This document shows, in pieces, positions 11,251-22,035 of a stretch of DNA of 64,000 nucleotides; position 1 is the stretch's first letter; every line of letters begins with the position of its first letter. A program made the translations under genes and the position numbers. Origin of the DNA: Ctena decussata. Taxonomy: Eukaryota > Mollusca > Bivalvia > Lucinida > Lucinidae. The notes under the pieces were generated by a model, which saw only the letters and a program-made list of their open reading frames with translations, did not search any database and was not told the DNA's origin. Where the stretch lies: contig OZ022515.1 of NCBI GenBank assembly GCA_963989385.1, forward strand, positions 7,038,803 through 7,102,802, written 5' to 3'.

Positions 11251-11335
11251 TATGATATGTACATTTAAGACAGATATATTTTTCTTTCTATTTCCAGGTA
11301 AAGAGTCATGCAACGACAGAAATATTGGAGGAAAG
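11251..11335 (+). repeat. Direct repeat B with splice-acceptor-like tract
   Basis: Second copy of the 11033-11112 repeat, with cag at 11295-11297. It leads into the first ATG of the Helentron frame at 11308, so it could be the functional 3' splice site of a leader exon. Confidence 0.6.
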
Positions 11336-11799
11336 CTGTAGGTAAGTATGGGCAAAGTCCTGCCAATGTGCAGGCGGGAAGTCCTGTCAACGTGCAGACA
11401 CAGGCTAAATTCGCTAAATGCGCTAAACAAAACGCTAAACAAAAGGCTAAACAAAACGCTAAAGATAAAGTAAATAAACAATCAAAGTCTTACTATATGG
11501 GCAATGAAACAGAAACTAATCAGGCGATACCTAGTAAATCTTTGGCAGATTTTATTGCAAAGTCTGTTACAAATGATTGTTTAAAAATTCAGAATGACTT
11601 TGACGAAGCTCTTGCTAGTGCTTTTCCTGATGTTTTTCTTGATGGACATTCTTGGATTGATGAACAATTGGATGTGAATTTGCAGTTTGTCTTTGCTAGA
11701 AAGTCAGATAAAAAAAAGAACATAGCTGTGAAATTCAACTGGAAAGTCCGGCAGAAGCCAGTGATGAAACAGGTATTTCATGTGCTGATCCAATGCTGA
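11308..11799 (+). pseudogene. Helentron protein, basic N-terminal segment
   Basis: Opens at ATG 11308 and gives 163 residues. The first 60 are basic, with Ala/Lys/Gln repeats (AKQNAKQKAKQNAKDK), so they may be a nuclear-localisation or nucleic-acid-binding tail. The stretch SLADFIAKSV to FLDGHSWIDEQLD is of unknown function. The frame ends in the same place where the next segment opens in another frame (shared bases 11793-11799), and an A8 run at about 11709-11716 is the likely site of the frameshift. It was probably continuous with the protease segment in the active element. Confidence 0.6.
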
Positions 11800-13376
11800 C
11801 TTCATCAACTTATTCTGGAAATGCTTCTTATATTATTTTGGGCAGCTTCCATCAGAATGGTGAAAGATTTTCAGAGCAATCTAGGGGTTTTCAGTGCACA
11901 GGAAATGCTTTATGTATGTTATCATATTCAATTTCTATAGATGTGAACAATAGCTCAATTTTAGATAAAATACTTTGTGATGGAGATTTTCTCTATCGAA
12001 GTATAATAACCGGATTAAAAGCAGAAGGAAAATTTATTCATTCACTCTTAAGCTTGGAAGAAATTCCGAATATCTTTGAAATTGAAATGGGAAAATTTAC
12101 AGTTGAAAAACAGCCTTTTGTAAGTGACATACTTGTGGACACTTATGAAAATGATGGTTTACCAACACTTCATTGTGCCCTTCAGTCAGCATTTACTAGT
12201 GTATCATCAGGTCTTTTAACCACTGGAGCTATATGCTCTGCTGTATTCAGGAAGAACGACTTGTATATATTTGTTGATTCTCATTCGCATGGAGAAAATG
12301 GACTCTCATCAGTAGATTGTTCATCAGTTTTGATAGCTTTCTCATATCTGGATGACCTAGTTGCCTATTTGTACGCTGTTTATGATAGTATGAGAATAGA
12401 TATGAGTTTGCAGTTTGATTTTTTGCCTGTCACTGTTGGAAAAGTTGATGAAAAACAGGACTCTAAAGGTCAGTTAGAATGTGGGCTTAAAACTTATTTT
12501 GAAGATCAAAAATTAAGACAAGCAAAGGAAACACAGAGTAACGTGAGTGGTATGTCTAAAATGAAAAAAACTGTAAATGTGAAGAAAAGAAAACAACGTA
12601 GCGAGTACAATTCACTGTACAAAAAGAAACAAAGACAGGATCCTGCGTTTAGAGCAAAAGAGCTTACATCAAAGCAAACTGCCAGAAAAAAACCTGCCTT
12701 TAAAGTGAATGAAGCAAAATATCAACTTGTGTCAAAGCAGAATGCCAGAAGAGTTCCTGCCTTTAAAGCCAGTGAAGCAAAATATCAACTTGCCTCAAAG
12801 CAGAATGTCAGAAAAGATCCTGCATTTAAAGCCAATGAAGTAAAATATCAAATTGCATCAAAGCAAACTGCTAGAGAAAGCCCTGCCTTTAAAACAAAAG
12901 AGCGTATATTCAAGCAAACTGCCAGAAAAGATCCTGCCTTTAAAGCCAATGAAGCAAAGTATCAACTTGTGTCAAAGCAGAATGCTAGAGAATGCCCTGC
13001 CTTTAAAACAAAAGAGCATATATTCAAGCAAACTGCCAGAAAAGATCCTGCCTTTAAAGCCAATGAAGCAAAGTATCAACTTGCATCAAAGCAGACTGCT
13101 AGAGAATGCCCTGCCTTTAAAACAAAAGAGCGTATATTCAAGCAAACTGCCAGAAAAGATCCTGCCTTTAAAGCCGATGAAGCAAATATCAGCTTGCCTC
13201 AAAGCAGAATGCCAGAAAAGATCCTGCCTTTAAAGTCAGTGAAAGAGAATTTCAGTGTGCCTCTAAATACAATGCACGACAAGATCCTGTCTTTACAGCC
13301 AATGAGACTGTATATCAGCTTGCATCCAAGCAAAATGCCAGGAAAGATCCTTTTGTACGGGAATGTGAAAGAATAA
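11793..13376 (+). pseudogene. Helentron protein, cysteine-protease-like region plus basic tandem repeats
   Basis: Residues 1-210 hold GSFHQNGERF, then a Gln-Cys pair in GFQCTGNALCML (Cys near 11895), and downstream YIFVDSHSHGENG with an Asp-Ser-His motif (near 12275). Gln-Cys followed by Asp-x-His resembles papain-like deubiquitinase folds such as the herpesvirus tegument peptidase family C76; OTU-type proteases are an alternative. Residues 250-460 are about ten copies of a 22-24-residue basic unit (KQTARKDPAFKANEAKYQLAS). Near 13185 the frame shifts; the last 60 residues of this frame are out-of-frame readings of the repeat, and the real continuation is in the next frame. Confidence 0.6.
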
Positions 13377-14421
13377 AGCAGCGGGAAACTAGGCAACAGA
13401 AACGACAGCGGAAAGAGGTAGCTCAGTTTGATGACTCTAAGAGGTGTAAAAGTTACACGAAAAGGTCAAAGGACCATGAATCATATGAATTATCTAATCA
13501 GAAAGGTTTTAAAGGTATTGAAGAATGTATCAGTATTTTCCATTCAAATATTGCTGTTGGTCCATTATTTGTTTGCACAAGCTGTCACCAAACATGGTTT
13601 AAAAAAATGTTTCTATGTTAAAAAACACTCACATTCCAGCACAGAGTAGAAGACTTTTTTGCACAAACTTGACATCTGTTAACAATGAAGAATGGATTTG
13701 TCATACCTGCTTAGGTGCATTAAGAGATAGTAAAGTTCCAAAACTATCAGTAGCAAATGGAATGAAATGGCCAGAGAAGCCTGCAGAACTTAATTTACAT
13801 CAGCTAGAAGAAAGACTGATGGCACTACGTATCCCTTTTATGCAGATAAGAGAACTGCCTCGAGGTGGCCAGTATTCTGTGAAAGGGAATGTTATAAATG
13901 TGCCAGTTGATATCCAGCCTACCATAAATTGTCTTCCAAGGCCTATGGATGAAAACTTTACAGTTGCTGTCCAACTTAAGAAGAAATTAACCTACAAAAA
14001 AGTAGACTTTAAAGAAAATGTAAGACCATTAAAAGTTTTGACTGCCTTACACTGGCTAATTAATGATAGTGAATTATATAAGAAATCAGACATTTCAGTT
14101 GATGACAGTTGGTTTCAGGAAGTTACTGAAAGTGCAGAGGACACAGTGAAAAAATTTCTGGAAGTGCCTGCAGAGCAAATTAAGGATATCGTTGGCAATG
14201 GGAATAAAATACATGAACAGGAAAAGAATATTTCTACTGTTCTTAGTGACAGTATTGAAACTGACGGCTATGATTCTGATGGATTCAGTGAGGTAGATGA
14301 AAATGATAATGTTGGAAATGTAGATACATTAGTAGATGATGCAAATATTGAAAGCAAGTATGACCAAGTGTTTACATTTGCACCTGGAGAAGGACAGCAT
14401 CCATTGAGTTTTGTATCATGA
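13186..14421 (+). pseudogene. Helentron protein, Cys-pair (zinc-binding) and DUF6570-like region
   Basis: The frame from about 13186 carries the last repeat units, then VGPLFVCTSCHQTWF, a CxxC motif. It hits a TAA at about 13619. One base missing from an A7 run near 13606 would account for the shift to the frame that opens at 13615. That frame continues with FCTNLTSVNNEEWICHTC (more Cys pairs), then LRIPFMQIRELPRGGQYSVKGNVINVPVDI, a pattern I associate with the DUF6570 region found ahead of the Rep domain in Helitron proteins. An acidic linker follows to 14421. The frame is again lost near 14405, just before the start of the Rep region. Confidence 0.6.
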
Positions 14422-15751
14422 TAAATATGCAGAATAGTTAGCTTTCTATCCATATTTTGTGGTAAGAGGCCACCTAGTAAAGAGGAACGATCTGTTTCAG
14501 TTCATTATAGTGATACTGCTAAATGGGAATTACGAAGTATTGATAGAAGAGCTGCACAATCAGTTCCAAACATTTTTTTCAAACATAAAAAGCTACAGAT
14601 GAAACAGATTAGTGACAAAGTGAACTTAGTTGTTAGAAGATGTAAAAAACAGAGGCATAAAAATTACAGCAGCTGAAGCTAGAGATTCTTCATATAAGGA
14701 TAGACTTGTCAGACTTGATGAAGGCTATTATATATTTCGCCATTTTAGGAATTCACCTGCTTATTTGGAAGCAAGAAAAAAAGACATTTTTGCAATGATA
14801 AGGCAACTTTCTTTACCAACTCGGTTTATGTCATTATCTGCAGCTGATACGAGATGGACAGATCTTTTAAAGATGTTGGCAAAACTGAATGATGGTGTAG
14901 AATATTCAGATAAAGATATAGAGAATTTGTCTTGGCAGGAAAAAACGAAGCTTGTTCAGAAAGATCCAGTAACTTGTTCAAGGTACTTTGATCATAGGGT
15001 GCAGGAGTTCCTCAATACAGTTCTTAAAAGTAATTGTAATCCAGTTGGAAAACTGAAGGATTATTTTTACAGAGTTGAGTTTCAACAGCGTGGCTCACCT
15101 CATATCCACATGCTTGTTTGGATAGAAAATGCTCCAACACTGGAAAAAAATTCAGAAGAGCAAATAGTAGAGTTTGTTGATTAGTATCTTACATGTACTA
15201 CTGATAATGAAGAAACTGCTAATTTTGTTAAGTTACAAACACATAAACACTCAAAAACGTGCAGAAAAAAGGGAAAACCAATATGTAGATTTGGATTTCC
15301 ATTGCCTCCACTTCAAAGAACAATGCTGTTATATCCAATTGAAGAAGATGTTGAAAAGTTCAGAAAGAAATACGCAGAACTTCAAAAAGCAATGAATAAA
15401 TTTAAAGAAGATACAGTAAAGATTACGTTTGATGAATTTTTGGACAAAGCGGCTAAAATGAACTTTGATGATTACATTAAATGTATAAGAAGCTCCCTTA
15501 ATGCCCCGAAAGTATTTCTGAAACGGAAGCCAAGTGAAATGAGAATTAATTTGTTTAATGAGCAAATCCTTCGTGCTTGGAAGGCAAACCTTGACATTCA
15601 GATTGTTCTTGAACCATATGGTTGTGCATCCTACATTGTTGGTTATATTAGTAAATCTCAAAGAGGAGTGAGTGCACAGCTTGATGCAGCAGCAAAAGAG
15701 GCTCGAAAAGGAAATTTGGATCTCAAGAAACGTCTTTTTAAATTGTGTTGA
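14422..15751 (+). pseudogene. Helentron Rep (HUH endonuclease) domain
   Basis: The Helitron_like_N pattern starts after a TAG near 14437 and a frame change, and runs through DEGYYIFRHFRNSPAYLEARKKD and LPTRFMSLSAADTRW. The two-His motif HIH (His codons 15101 and 15107) binds the metal. A TAG at 15182-15184 interrupts the same frame. The two-Tyr motif YIVGYISK (Tyr codons 15632 and 15644) follows, spaced as in two-tyrosine HUH enzymes. The enzyme nicks one strand and starts rolling-circle transposition. All catalytic residues survive although the gene is broken. The frame ends at a TGA at 15749. Confidence 0.8.
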
Positions 15752-16248
15752 AGTCAGTGCTCAAGAGGCAGTTTACCTGGTTTTAAAAATTCCTCTAACA
15801 AAATGCACAAGGGACATTTTTTCATAAACACGTCTACTCCAGAAGAACGAGTGTTTCTCTTGAAACCTAAATCTGTCCTTGATGAGCTACCTGCTGACTC
15901 AACAGATATAGAATCTGATAATCTAACACAGAGGTATTCAAAAAGACCTAGGCAGCTTCAGAAAATTTGCTTAGCAGACTATGTTTCGAAAGTTGATGTC
16001 ATTTTTCCCAAGGGAAACAGACTGCCAGAAAGGTTGAAGATAAAAATGATGATGGTGATAATAGTTCTTGTGATGAAAGTGAAGAGAGTTTTGAAGAAGA
16101 GAACTATACAAATGATAGTAATAGTTCAGACCTTCTTTATGTAGCCAAGAATGGGTTAAGATATAAGAGTAGAAAAGTTCCTAGAATCATAAGATATGTA
16201 AGATACAATAAGAAAAAGGATGCAGAAAATTACTTTAGAGAACAGCTT
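15752..16248 (+). pseudogene. Helentron linker between Rep and helicase
   Basis: VEVSAQEAVYLVLKIPLTKCTRDI is readable from about 15749 and FFINTSTPEERVFLLKPKSVL in the next frame from about 15818, a conserved block of Helitron proteins after Rep. A T6 run near 15816 is the likely frameshift. KSRKVPRIIRYVRY and LMLFMPWRNE (16160-16270) lead into the helicase. There are at least two more frame changes in this interval. Confidence 0.6.
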
Positions 16249-18110
16249 ATGCTTTTCATGCCATGGCGAAATGAACAGAAAGATCTGTTAGGCAGCTTTG
16301 AAACATGTGGGGCCCATTATAACTCAATGAAAGAGTCACTTGAATCTAAAAGAATTGAGTATGAACATCACACTGAAGAACTTGAAATTGCAAGACAAAT
16401 GATTGAAGCAGAGGAAAATGCTTATGACCAGATTGCACCAAATGCAGAGCAAGAAAATAGAGAGGCAGAAGAAGAAGGGGAAAGAGAAGCTGAAAGTTTC
16501 ATATATTTTAATCCAGATAGAGTTGTAGAACATAGACACTATGATATTGGTATAGAATTGCAATCCACTTGCTCTGTGCCACCAGTAGAAACAACTGGCA
16601 TTATACTGCCTGATGAGGAATACTTATGTCTACTCAGAAGACTTAATTTAAGACAGAGAGAATTTTTCAATCATGTAGTACACTGGATAAAATGTAAAGA
16701 AGAACCTATATATGCTTTCTTATCGGCAGGTGCAGGTGTTGGCAAATCTGTAGTCATCAGAGCACTTTATCAAAGTTTATATAGAATGTTGAATTTAAGA
16801 GAGCGAGAAAATCCAGATCACATAAGAATTCTACTTTGTGCCTATATGGGTTTTGCTGCTTTCAACATAAGTGGTCAAACCATTTGTTCTGCTTTCCACA
16901 AAAAATTATAACAGGGTTCAGACTTTTTATCAGCTGATGAGTTAAATACAATGAGAATAAAATATAGGCATCTGAAAGTTATAATTATTGATGAAATATC
17001 TATGGTAGGCACACAAATGCTTAGCTTTATAAACACAAGACTTCAGCAATTAACTGGAACTAAAGCAGCTTTTGGTGGTTTGAGTATTATTGTTGTCGGT
17101 GATTTGTACCAGCTGAAGCCAGTAGGAGATAAGTGGATATTCCTTGACTTGGAAAAGGGAGCATCTTCGCTAGCACCGAAATTGTGGAATGAACTTTTCA
17201 AAATGTATGAATTAGTTGATATCATGAGGCAAAAAGATGATCTTGAGTTTGCCCATTTACTAAATCGACTTAGATTGAATGAAATGACTAAAGATGACAT
17301 AAACATTTTGCAGACACGTATTGTTTACCATGGTGTCGTTGAATATCCACAAGATGCCCTTCATCTGTTTGCTGAAAATGAGGGTGTGAATAGGCATAAC
17401 GAGAAAATTTTGAACCAAACGCCCTTGGAAAAAGTTGGGATTCCATGCCGTGATACGGTTGTTTCAGCAAACATTCCTGCCCAAAGCTGCAAGGATCTTA
17501 TTGACTCACTTCCAGACGATTACTCCAAAACAGGCAATTTAACGATAAGCTTGAGAGTAGCAGTTGGAATGATTTATATGATGACTGTGAATGTTAATGT
17601 AGAAGATGGTTTAACAAATGGCTCCACAGGTCTCGTACAATTTATTGAATACAAAATGGAAGGAACAAATCGTCCTAGTATTATCTAGATTTTGTTTGAT
17701 GAGCCTCGAATTGGCAGGTCAGCACGAGAAAAACTCTTCAGCAGAGGGTTGAATAATGCTAGTATCCAGAAAGAATGGACTCCAGTATTTGATGTGGAAC
17801 GCACATTTATACGCAACTTCAAAACATCATTTCAAAGAATCCAATTCCCTTTAAAACCAGCCGCAGCAAAAACTGTTCACAAAGCTGAAGGTGCTACTGT
17901 CGACAAAGTGATAGTTGATTTGTCACAAAAGACAGTTAGAAAGGTACCACATATTCATTATGTTGCTCTTAGTAGAGTAAAAAAACTTGAAGATCTATAT
18001 ATTTTGAATCTGAATATACCTGCTTTGGCTTTAGATGAAAGAGTGACTACAGAGATGCAACGGCTTCAAAATGAAGCAGCTTTGGAACTTTGTTATGTTC
18101 CTTTATATAA
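16249..18110 (+). pseudogene. Helentron PIF1-type helicase domain with two stop codons
   Basis: One reading frame carries superfamily 1 helicase motifs: Walker A AGAGVGKS (16728-16751), Walker B IIIDEISMVG (from about 16981), motif III VVGDLYQLKPV (from about 17091), and the C-terminal motifs KTVHKAEGATVDKV and HYVALSRVKKLEDLYIL. Helicase unwinds the donor strand during rolling-circle transfer. The same frame is interrupted only by TAA at 16909-16911 and TAG at 17686-17688, so the copy aged mainly by point mutation here. An acidic Glu-rich coil (about 16350-16500) precedes the helicase. Confidence 0.85.
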
Positions 18111-18119
18111 AATTGATCC

Positions 18120-18441
18120 AAGGAAAATCAATGTTGCATTCAATAATGCAAGATCGTTGCATAAACATTATAAGGATGTAGAATTTGAACCAAATGTGTT
18201 GGCAGCAGATGTAATTGGTTTTGCAGAGTCTAGACTATGCAAAAGGGATGAAAATATCCATTTTGCTTTGCAAAGATTTAAACTTATTCGACTTGATGAA
18301 AAAAAATATGCGTCATCAAGCAGGCCATATCATGCTATTGCTTTGTACATAAAAGAGTATTTTGGAGTTCAGAAAGTAGTAAAACAGCAATGTCCTTCAT
18401 GTGAATTCATTTTGGCTTCCTTGCAAAATACTAACTATTAA
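18120..18441 (+). pseudogene. Helentron AP-endonuclease-like domain, truncated
   Basis: In frame with the helicase, KINVAFNNARSLHKHYKDVEF, AADVIGFAESRLCKRD and YHAIALYIKEYFG match the N-terminal pattern of the exonuclease/endonuclease/phosphatase domain attached to Helentron helicases: an Asn-Ala-Arg-Ser start and a metal-binding Glu in the position of AES. Only about 105 residues remain and the catalytic Asp-His half is missing. The domain ends at TAA 18439-18441, and no continuation was recognised. This domain distinguishes Helentrons from canonical Helitrons. Confidence 0.7.
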
Positions 18442-18589
18442 TTGTATTAATACCTAACTATATTCCACAACGCGTACTGGAGGAAAAATTCCAGTGAATT
18501 CTATTAATTTACTATTTACGCCACGGCGATAGTATTAACAGGATCATATGGACGCTCGATGTATCCCACCTTTGCTAGGATTCTATCAT

Positions 18590-19690
18590 CGGCTGTGTTT
18601 TGTTTGATTGTTGACCCGGGTAGATATCAACCTGGAGATATGTACTCCCAGGTGAAGTAAGACCCGAAGCGGTGTTCCTCCAGGTGAGGAGTGGCTTTCA
18701 GTCCTAACAATAGACTGCCGGACTTGAAGTGCCTAAAATTAACGAACTTACACTTAATATATTATAATAACATAATAAGAATACGTAAGACCTGGGCTTG
18801 ACTTGAAAATACCATACAACGACCTCGGTAAATACCGAGCATAACGCGCGCACGCCAGCCGTCACTAGACACAACTCGCGCGCACGATGAAAAGTTAAAA
18901 TCGTGCTTCCAAATTCCACCAATGAAGAAACGCAGATCCGATCACGCATATGCGTCGAAGGATCTGACGCTAAAAATTGTCAAGAAGTATACTGACGTCA
19001 ACAGGTACATGTACTACCATGACATATCCCTCATAACACATAAATGATCAAAACAAATGACTTTTTACATTAAATACAATTTACCAAAAACCTAACTTGC
19101 ACGCCTATTAATCCAACTTCTTTAAGCTAAGCGTATGATGGCCTGCAATACAATTGATCCTTTAAATAGCTTATCTGCTATCAATAATGCATTTGGTGGT
19201 CAAATCGTTTGATCTGACATCAGGATGCCAATTATGTCATACCATTTGACGTGGTATAGTGAAGGCAAGTCAAACGTATGACGACCAAATGTTACCGTTA
19301 AGTACATACAATAAACCCTAATGCGGTGCATGTGGATGACGTCAATTGACGTCGAGTCTGTAAATTAGTTTCATTACAAATCAATCCAATCCTGTGAACC
19401 AAGTATACAAGAAACTAATCAACCTAATGTGAAATATACTGACGCCGTAATAATATGAATACAACTGACGCCACTCGACGTCAAATAGACGTACAATAGT
19501 GCAACACCCATCAGTATTACCATTTATTTCCTTAAATAATAAAACATTATAATGTACAAATACAATGCGCAGCATGATCGTTAATCGTATCGATTCACCT
19601 GAATCATATTGTATCGATACACCTTAAAATGAATATGTTTTGGCAATCAAGAGAAGTCACAATTTCCATTTTAGCCAAACATATTGCGCC
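18590..19690 (-). mobile_element. Diverged LTR fragment related to the Gmr1-like LTRs
   Basis: Aligns by eye with LTR positions of about 53070-54260: tgactgccggacttga-like, ggatctgacg, gtcaagaagtatactgacg, aatgcggtgcatg and tagccaaa blocks occur in the same order and orientation, with many substitutions and indels. No internal region follows. It is a partial solo LTR of an older relative, in the same orientation (coding sense minus) as the young element at the right end. Confidence 0.7.
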
Positions 19691-20093
19691 ATGCGCCTTT
19701 GTCAAATTTGTTAACCAGTTGCGTAAAGCTGAATTTGTTAAAAAAACGCAACGGCATGAGTCTTCAAACTTGTCCTGCCCCATTGGAAAGATTTACTTAA
19801 AGCAGAAATGCATATAGGGCCATGAGCCTAATCTTACGGTTAATTGAACATAGAAAAATATCAATGTTTTGCGTAAAGTTCAGTTTCTAAGTAACCGCAA
19901 GGGCTAAGTCTTCAACATTGCTCCATATATGCCCCTGGGGAAGATGTACTGAACACAGGGATGCATTTTGGGCCATGATTTATATATCACGGTAGAGTGA
20001 ACATAGAAAACTGTTCATCTATTGCGCTTAGCTCAGTTTCTGAGTAACAACAAGTGCTAGAGTCCTTAAGTATGCGCCATCGATACCTCTGTG

Positions 20094-20390
20094 TATTGAT
20101 TGATTGATTGATTTGATGCTTAACGTCCACGGTAAACAACTATGGTCATGTCGGGACGGTCAGTTATTACCTAACAACACTATTCCTGGGCGGGCTTAGA
20201 CCTCCTAAGCTTTTAACCATTACTAAGTGCTCATACTTTTGCCAGTAACTGACAACTGCCCTTCTTGGATCAGCGGAAGGAGAAACGAAAGTATGTGGCC
20301 AGATCGGGAAGTGAACCCAGGACCTCTGACTTAGGAGTCAGGTGCCCTTCCGATTGCGCTTCGCTACGCGGCCAGGCAAAACCTCTGTGG
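20094..20390 (-). mobile_element. tRNA-derived SINE with 9-bp target duplication
   Basis: Minus strand: a tRNA-like head starts near 20384 (ggccgcgtagcgaagcgc, A-box-like), has a possible anticodon arm ctgac/gtcag around tcctaa, and a B box ggttcacttcc (20308-20318). The 3' end is a tail of about four atca repeats next to 20094. Flanking acctctgtg at 20085-20093 and 20391-20399 is a perfect 9-bp duplication, and the tandem-repeat context reads through at the joined ends. The head is most like tRNA-Arg(CCU), which is tentative. Confidence 0.8.
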
Positions 20391-20510
20391 AAGACCTACT
20401 GAAAGCAGTTTTGCATATCAGGCCATAAGCTTAATTCTACGGTTTAGTGAACAAGGAATACATACTTACCGGTACGTTTTGCTCAGTTTCTGAGCAAACA
20501 CAAGAGATAT

Positions 20511-20745
20511 GAGCCGCGACACGACAAAACTAACAATGTGGTTGTGCGCCCAGCGCAGACTCAGATCAGCCTGGGCATCCGCCCAGTCTGACTAGAGTCT
20601 TCGCTGTCCGCATGGAGGTAGCTTAGACCCTTAGCTACCCTTTGAGCACTTAACAATGAGTCTGCCCAAACTGGGCAAATGTCCAGGCTGATCTGAGTAT
20701 GCGCTGGGCGCACACCACATTGTTGGTTTTCTCGTGTCGCGGCTC
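20511..20745. mobile_element. Inverted-repeat MITE (GAGCCGCGACACG family), copy 1
   Basis: About 80-bp near-perfect terminal inverted repeats (gagccgcgacacga ... tcgtgtcgcggctc) enclose a short middle. 4-bp atat flanks at 20507-20510 and 20746-20749 look like a target duplication. No coding capacity. Confidence 0.8.
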
Positions 20746-21152
20746 ATATGTTTTTTAAACTTGTTCCATATATACCTCTGGGGGAGAGAGCAATGCATAT
20801 TGGGCATGACCTATTATAAACGGTTGATCAAACAAAAGAAGAACCATTAATGCGTTTGCTCAGTTTCTAAGCAACCGCAAGGGAAATAGTCTTCAAACCT
20901 GCCCACTAGATACATCAGAGGAAGATCTACTGAAATAACAGTCTGTATTGAGCCATGCCCTTCATCTCCGTGTTGATTTAACATAGAAAAAATATTTTTC
21001 TATTTCGTTTAGCCCAGTCTTTTAATAACGGCAAGGGTAGTGTCTACAAGCTTTCTCCAGTGATACGTCTGGATAAGATCTACAAAGAGCATTCATGCAT
21101 ATTAGTCCATACCACATAGTTTACGGTTGTTTGAAGATTAAAAACACCATTT

Positions 21153-21404
21153 GAGCCGCGACACGAGAAAACCAACAAAGTGGTCTGTGGCCAATGTGGT
21201 TGTGCGTCCAGCAGAGACTCAGATCAGTCTGGGCCTCCGCCCAGTCCGATCAGAGTCTTGGCTAAGCGCTTAAATGGTAGCTAAGAATCTCAGCTACCTC
21301 AATACGGACAGCGAAGACTCTGATCAGACTGGGCGGATGCCCAGGCTGATCTGAGTCTGCGATGGGCACACAACCACATTGTTGGTTTTGTCGTGTCGCG
21401 GCTC
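21153..21404. mobile_element. Inverted-repeat MITE (GAGCCGCGACACG family), copy 2
   Basis: Same family as 20511-20745 with an extra segment near the left arm. Flanks attt/attc match at 3 of 4 bases. Confidence 0.75.
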
Positions 21405-21840
21405 ATTCACCTGTTGCTTTGAGCCCGGTTTTTAATAACCACACGAGCTAGTGTCTTCAAACTTCCTCTAAAGATACGTCTGCGGAAGATTTAAAGAAAA
21501 AGTGATGAATATTGATCCATAACCTACATTTCACCGGTTGATTGAACAAAGAACTAAATATTTACTTGTTTTATTTAGCTTTGTTTCTTATTAATAGCAA
21601 GGGCAACGTATTTAAACATTCTTTAAAGATGCGTCTTGGACCGATCTACTGAAGGCAACGGTGTATAGTCGGCCATAAGTAGGTTTTTAGTAACTGCATG
21701 GGCTAGTATCTACAAACTTTCTCCGTAAAGATTATCAACAGAACGCATAAATGCATATTGGGTCATGACCTATATTTAACGGTTGATTGAACACAGAAAA
21801 GATATTCACGTCTTGCATTTATATCGGTTTCTAAGTAACC

Positions 21841-22035
21841 CACACCGGGTGGGCGGCAATCTAAAACGCTCTTCACAATCGATTAACGGTGACCAAAAAT
21901 AGCGTTTTCGATTGCGAAACTGCGTTTTCGATTGCAAATTGTCGCCAATTTGCAATCGAAAACGCTGTTTCTAACTGTTTTTGATCCGCGTTCGTCGATT
22001 GTATGAGCGTTTTGAATTGCCGCCTACCCGGTGTG
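21841..22035. mobile_element. 195-bp MITE with taacc target duplication
   Basis: The left end cacaccgggtgggcggcaat and right end attgccgcctacccggtgtg are inverted copies. Inside, further inverted pieces (tgcgttttcgattgcaaatt) form a hairpin. taacc occurs on both sides (21836-21840, 22036-22040), and removing the element restores the tandem-repeat consensus ctaagtaaccgcaa. The minus-strand frame 21873-22067 is incidental. Confidence 0.85.

Larger units (their letters stand above)
11026..18470 (+). mobile_element. Helentron (Helitron with endonuclease domain), decayed
   Basis: A single-orientation series of broken frames encodes, in order, a basic N-terminal part, a cysteine-protease-like region, a basic tandem-repeat region, a Cys-pair region, an HUH Rep endonuclease, a PIF1-type helicase and the start of an AP-endonuclease-like domain. 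Rep plus helicase in one protein defines Helitrons, and the C-terminal endonuclease places it with Helentrons. Six or more frameshifts and five nonsense codons break it. True ends are not identified: I see no secure terminal signature on the left, and the right side stops inside the endonuclease near 18441. Confidence 0.85.

Noticed and set aside
12853..13233. 126-codon frame overlapping the Helentron repeat region
   Set aside because: Out-of-frame reading of the same tandem repeat.
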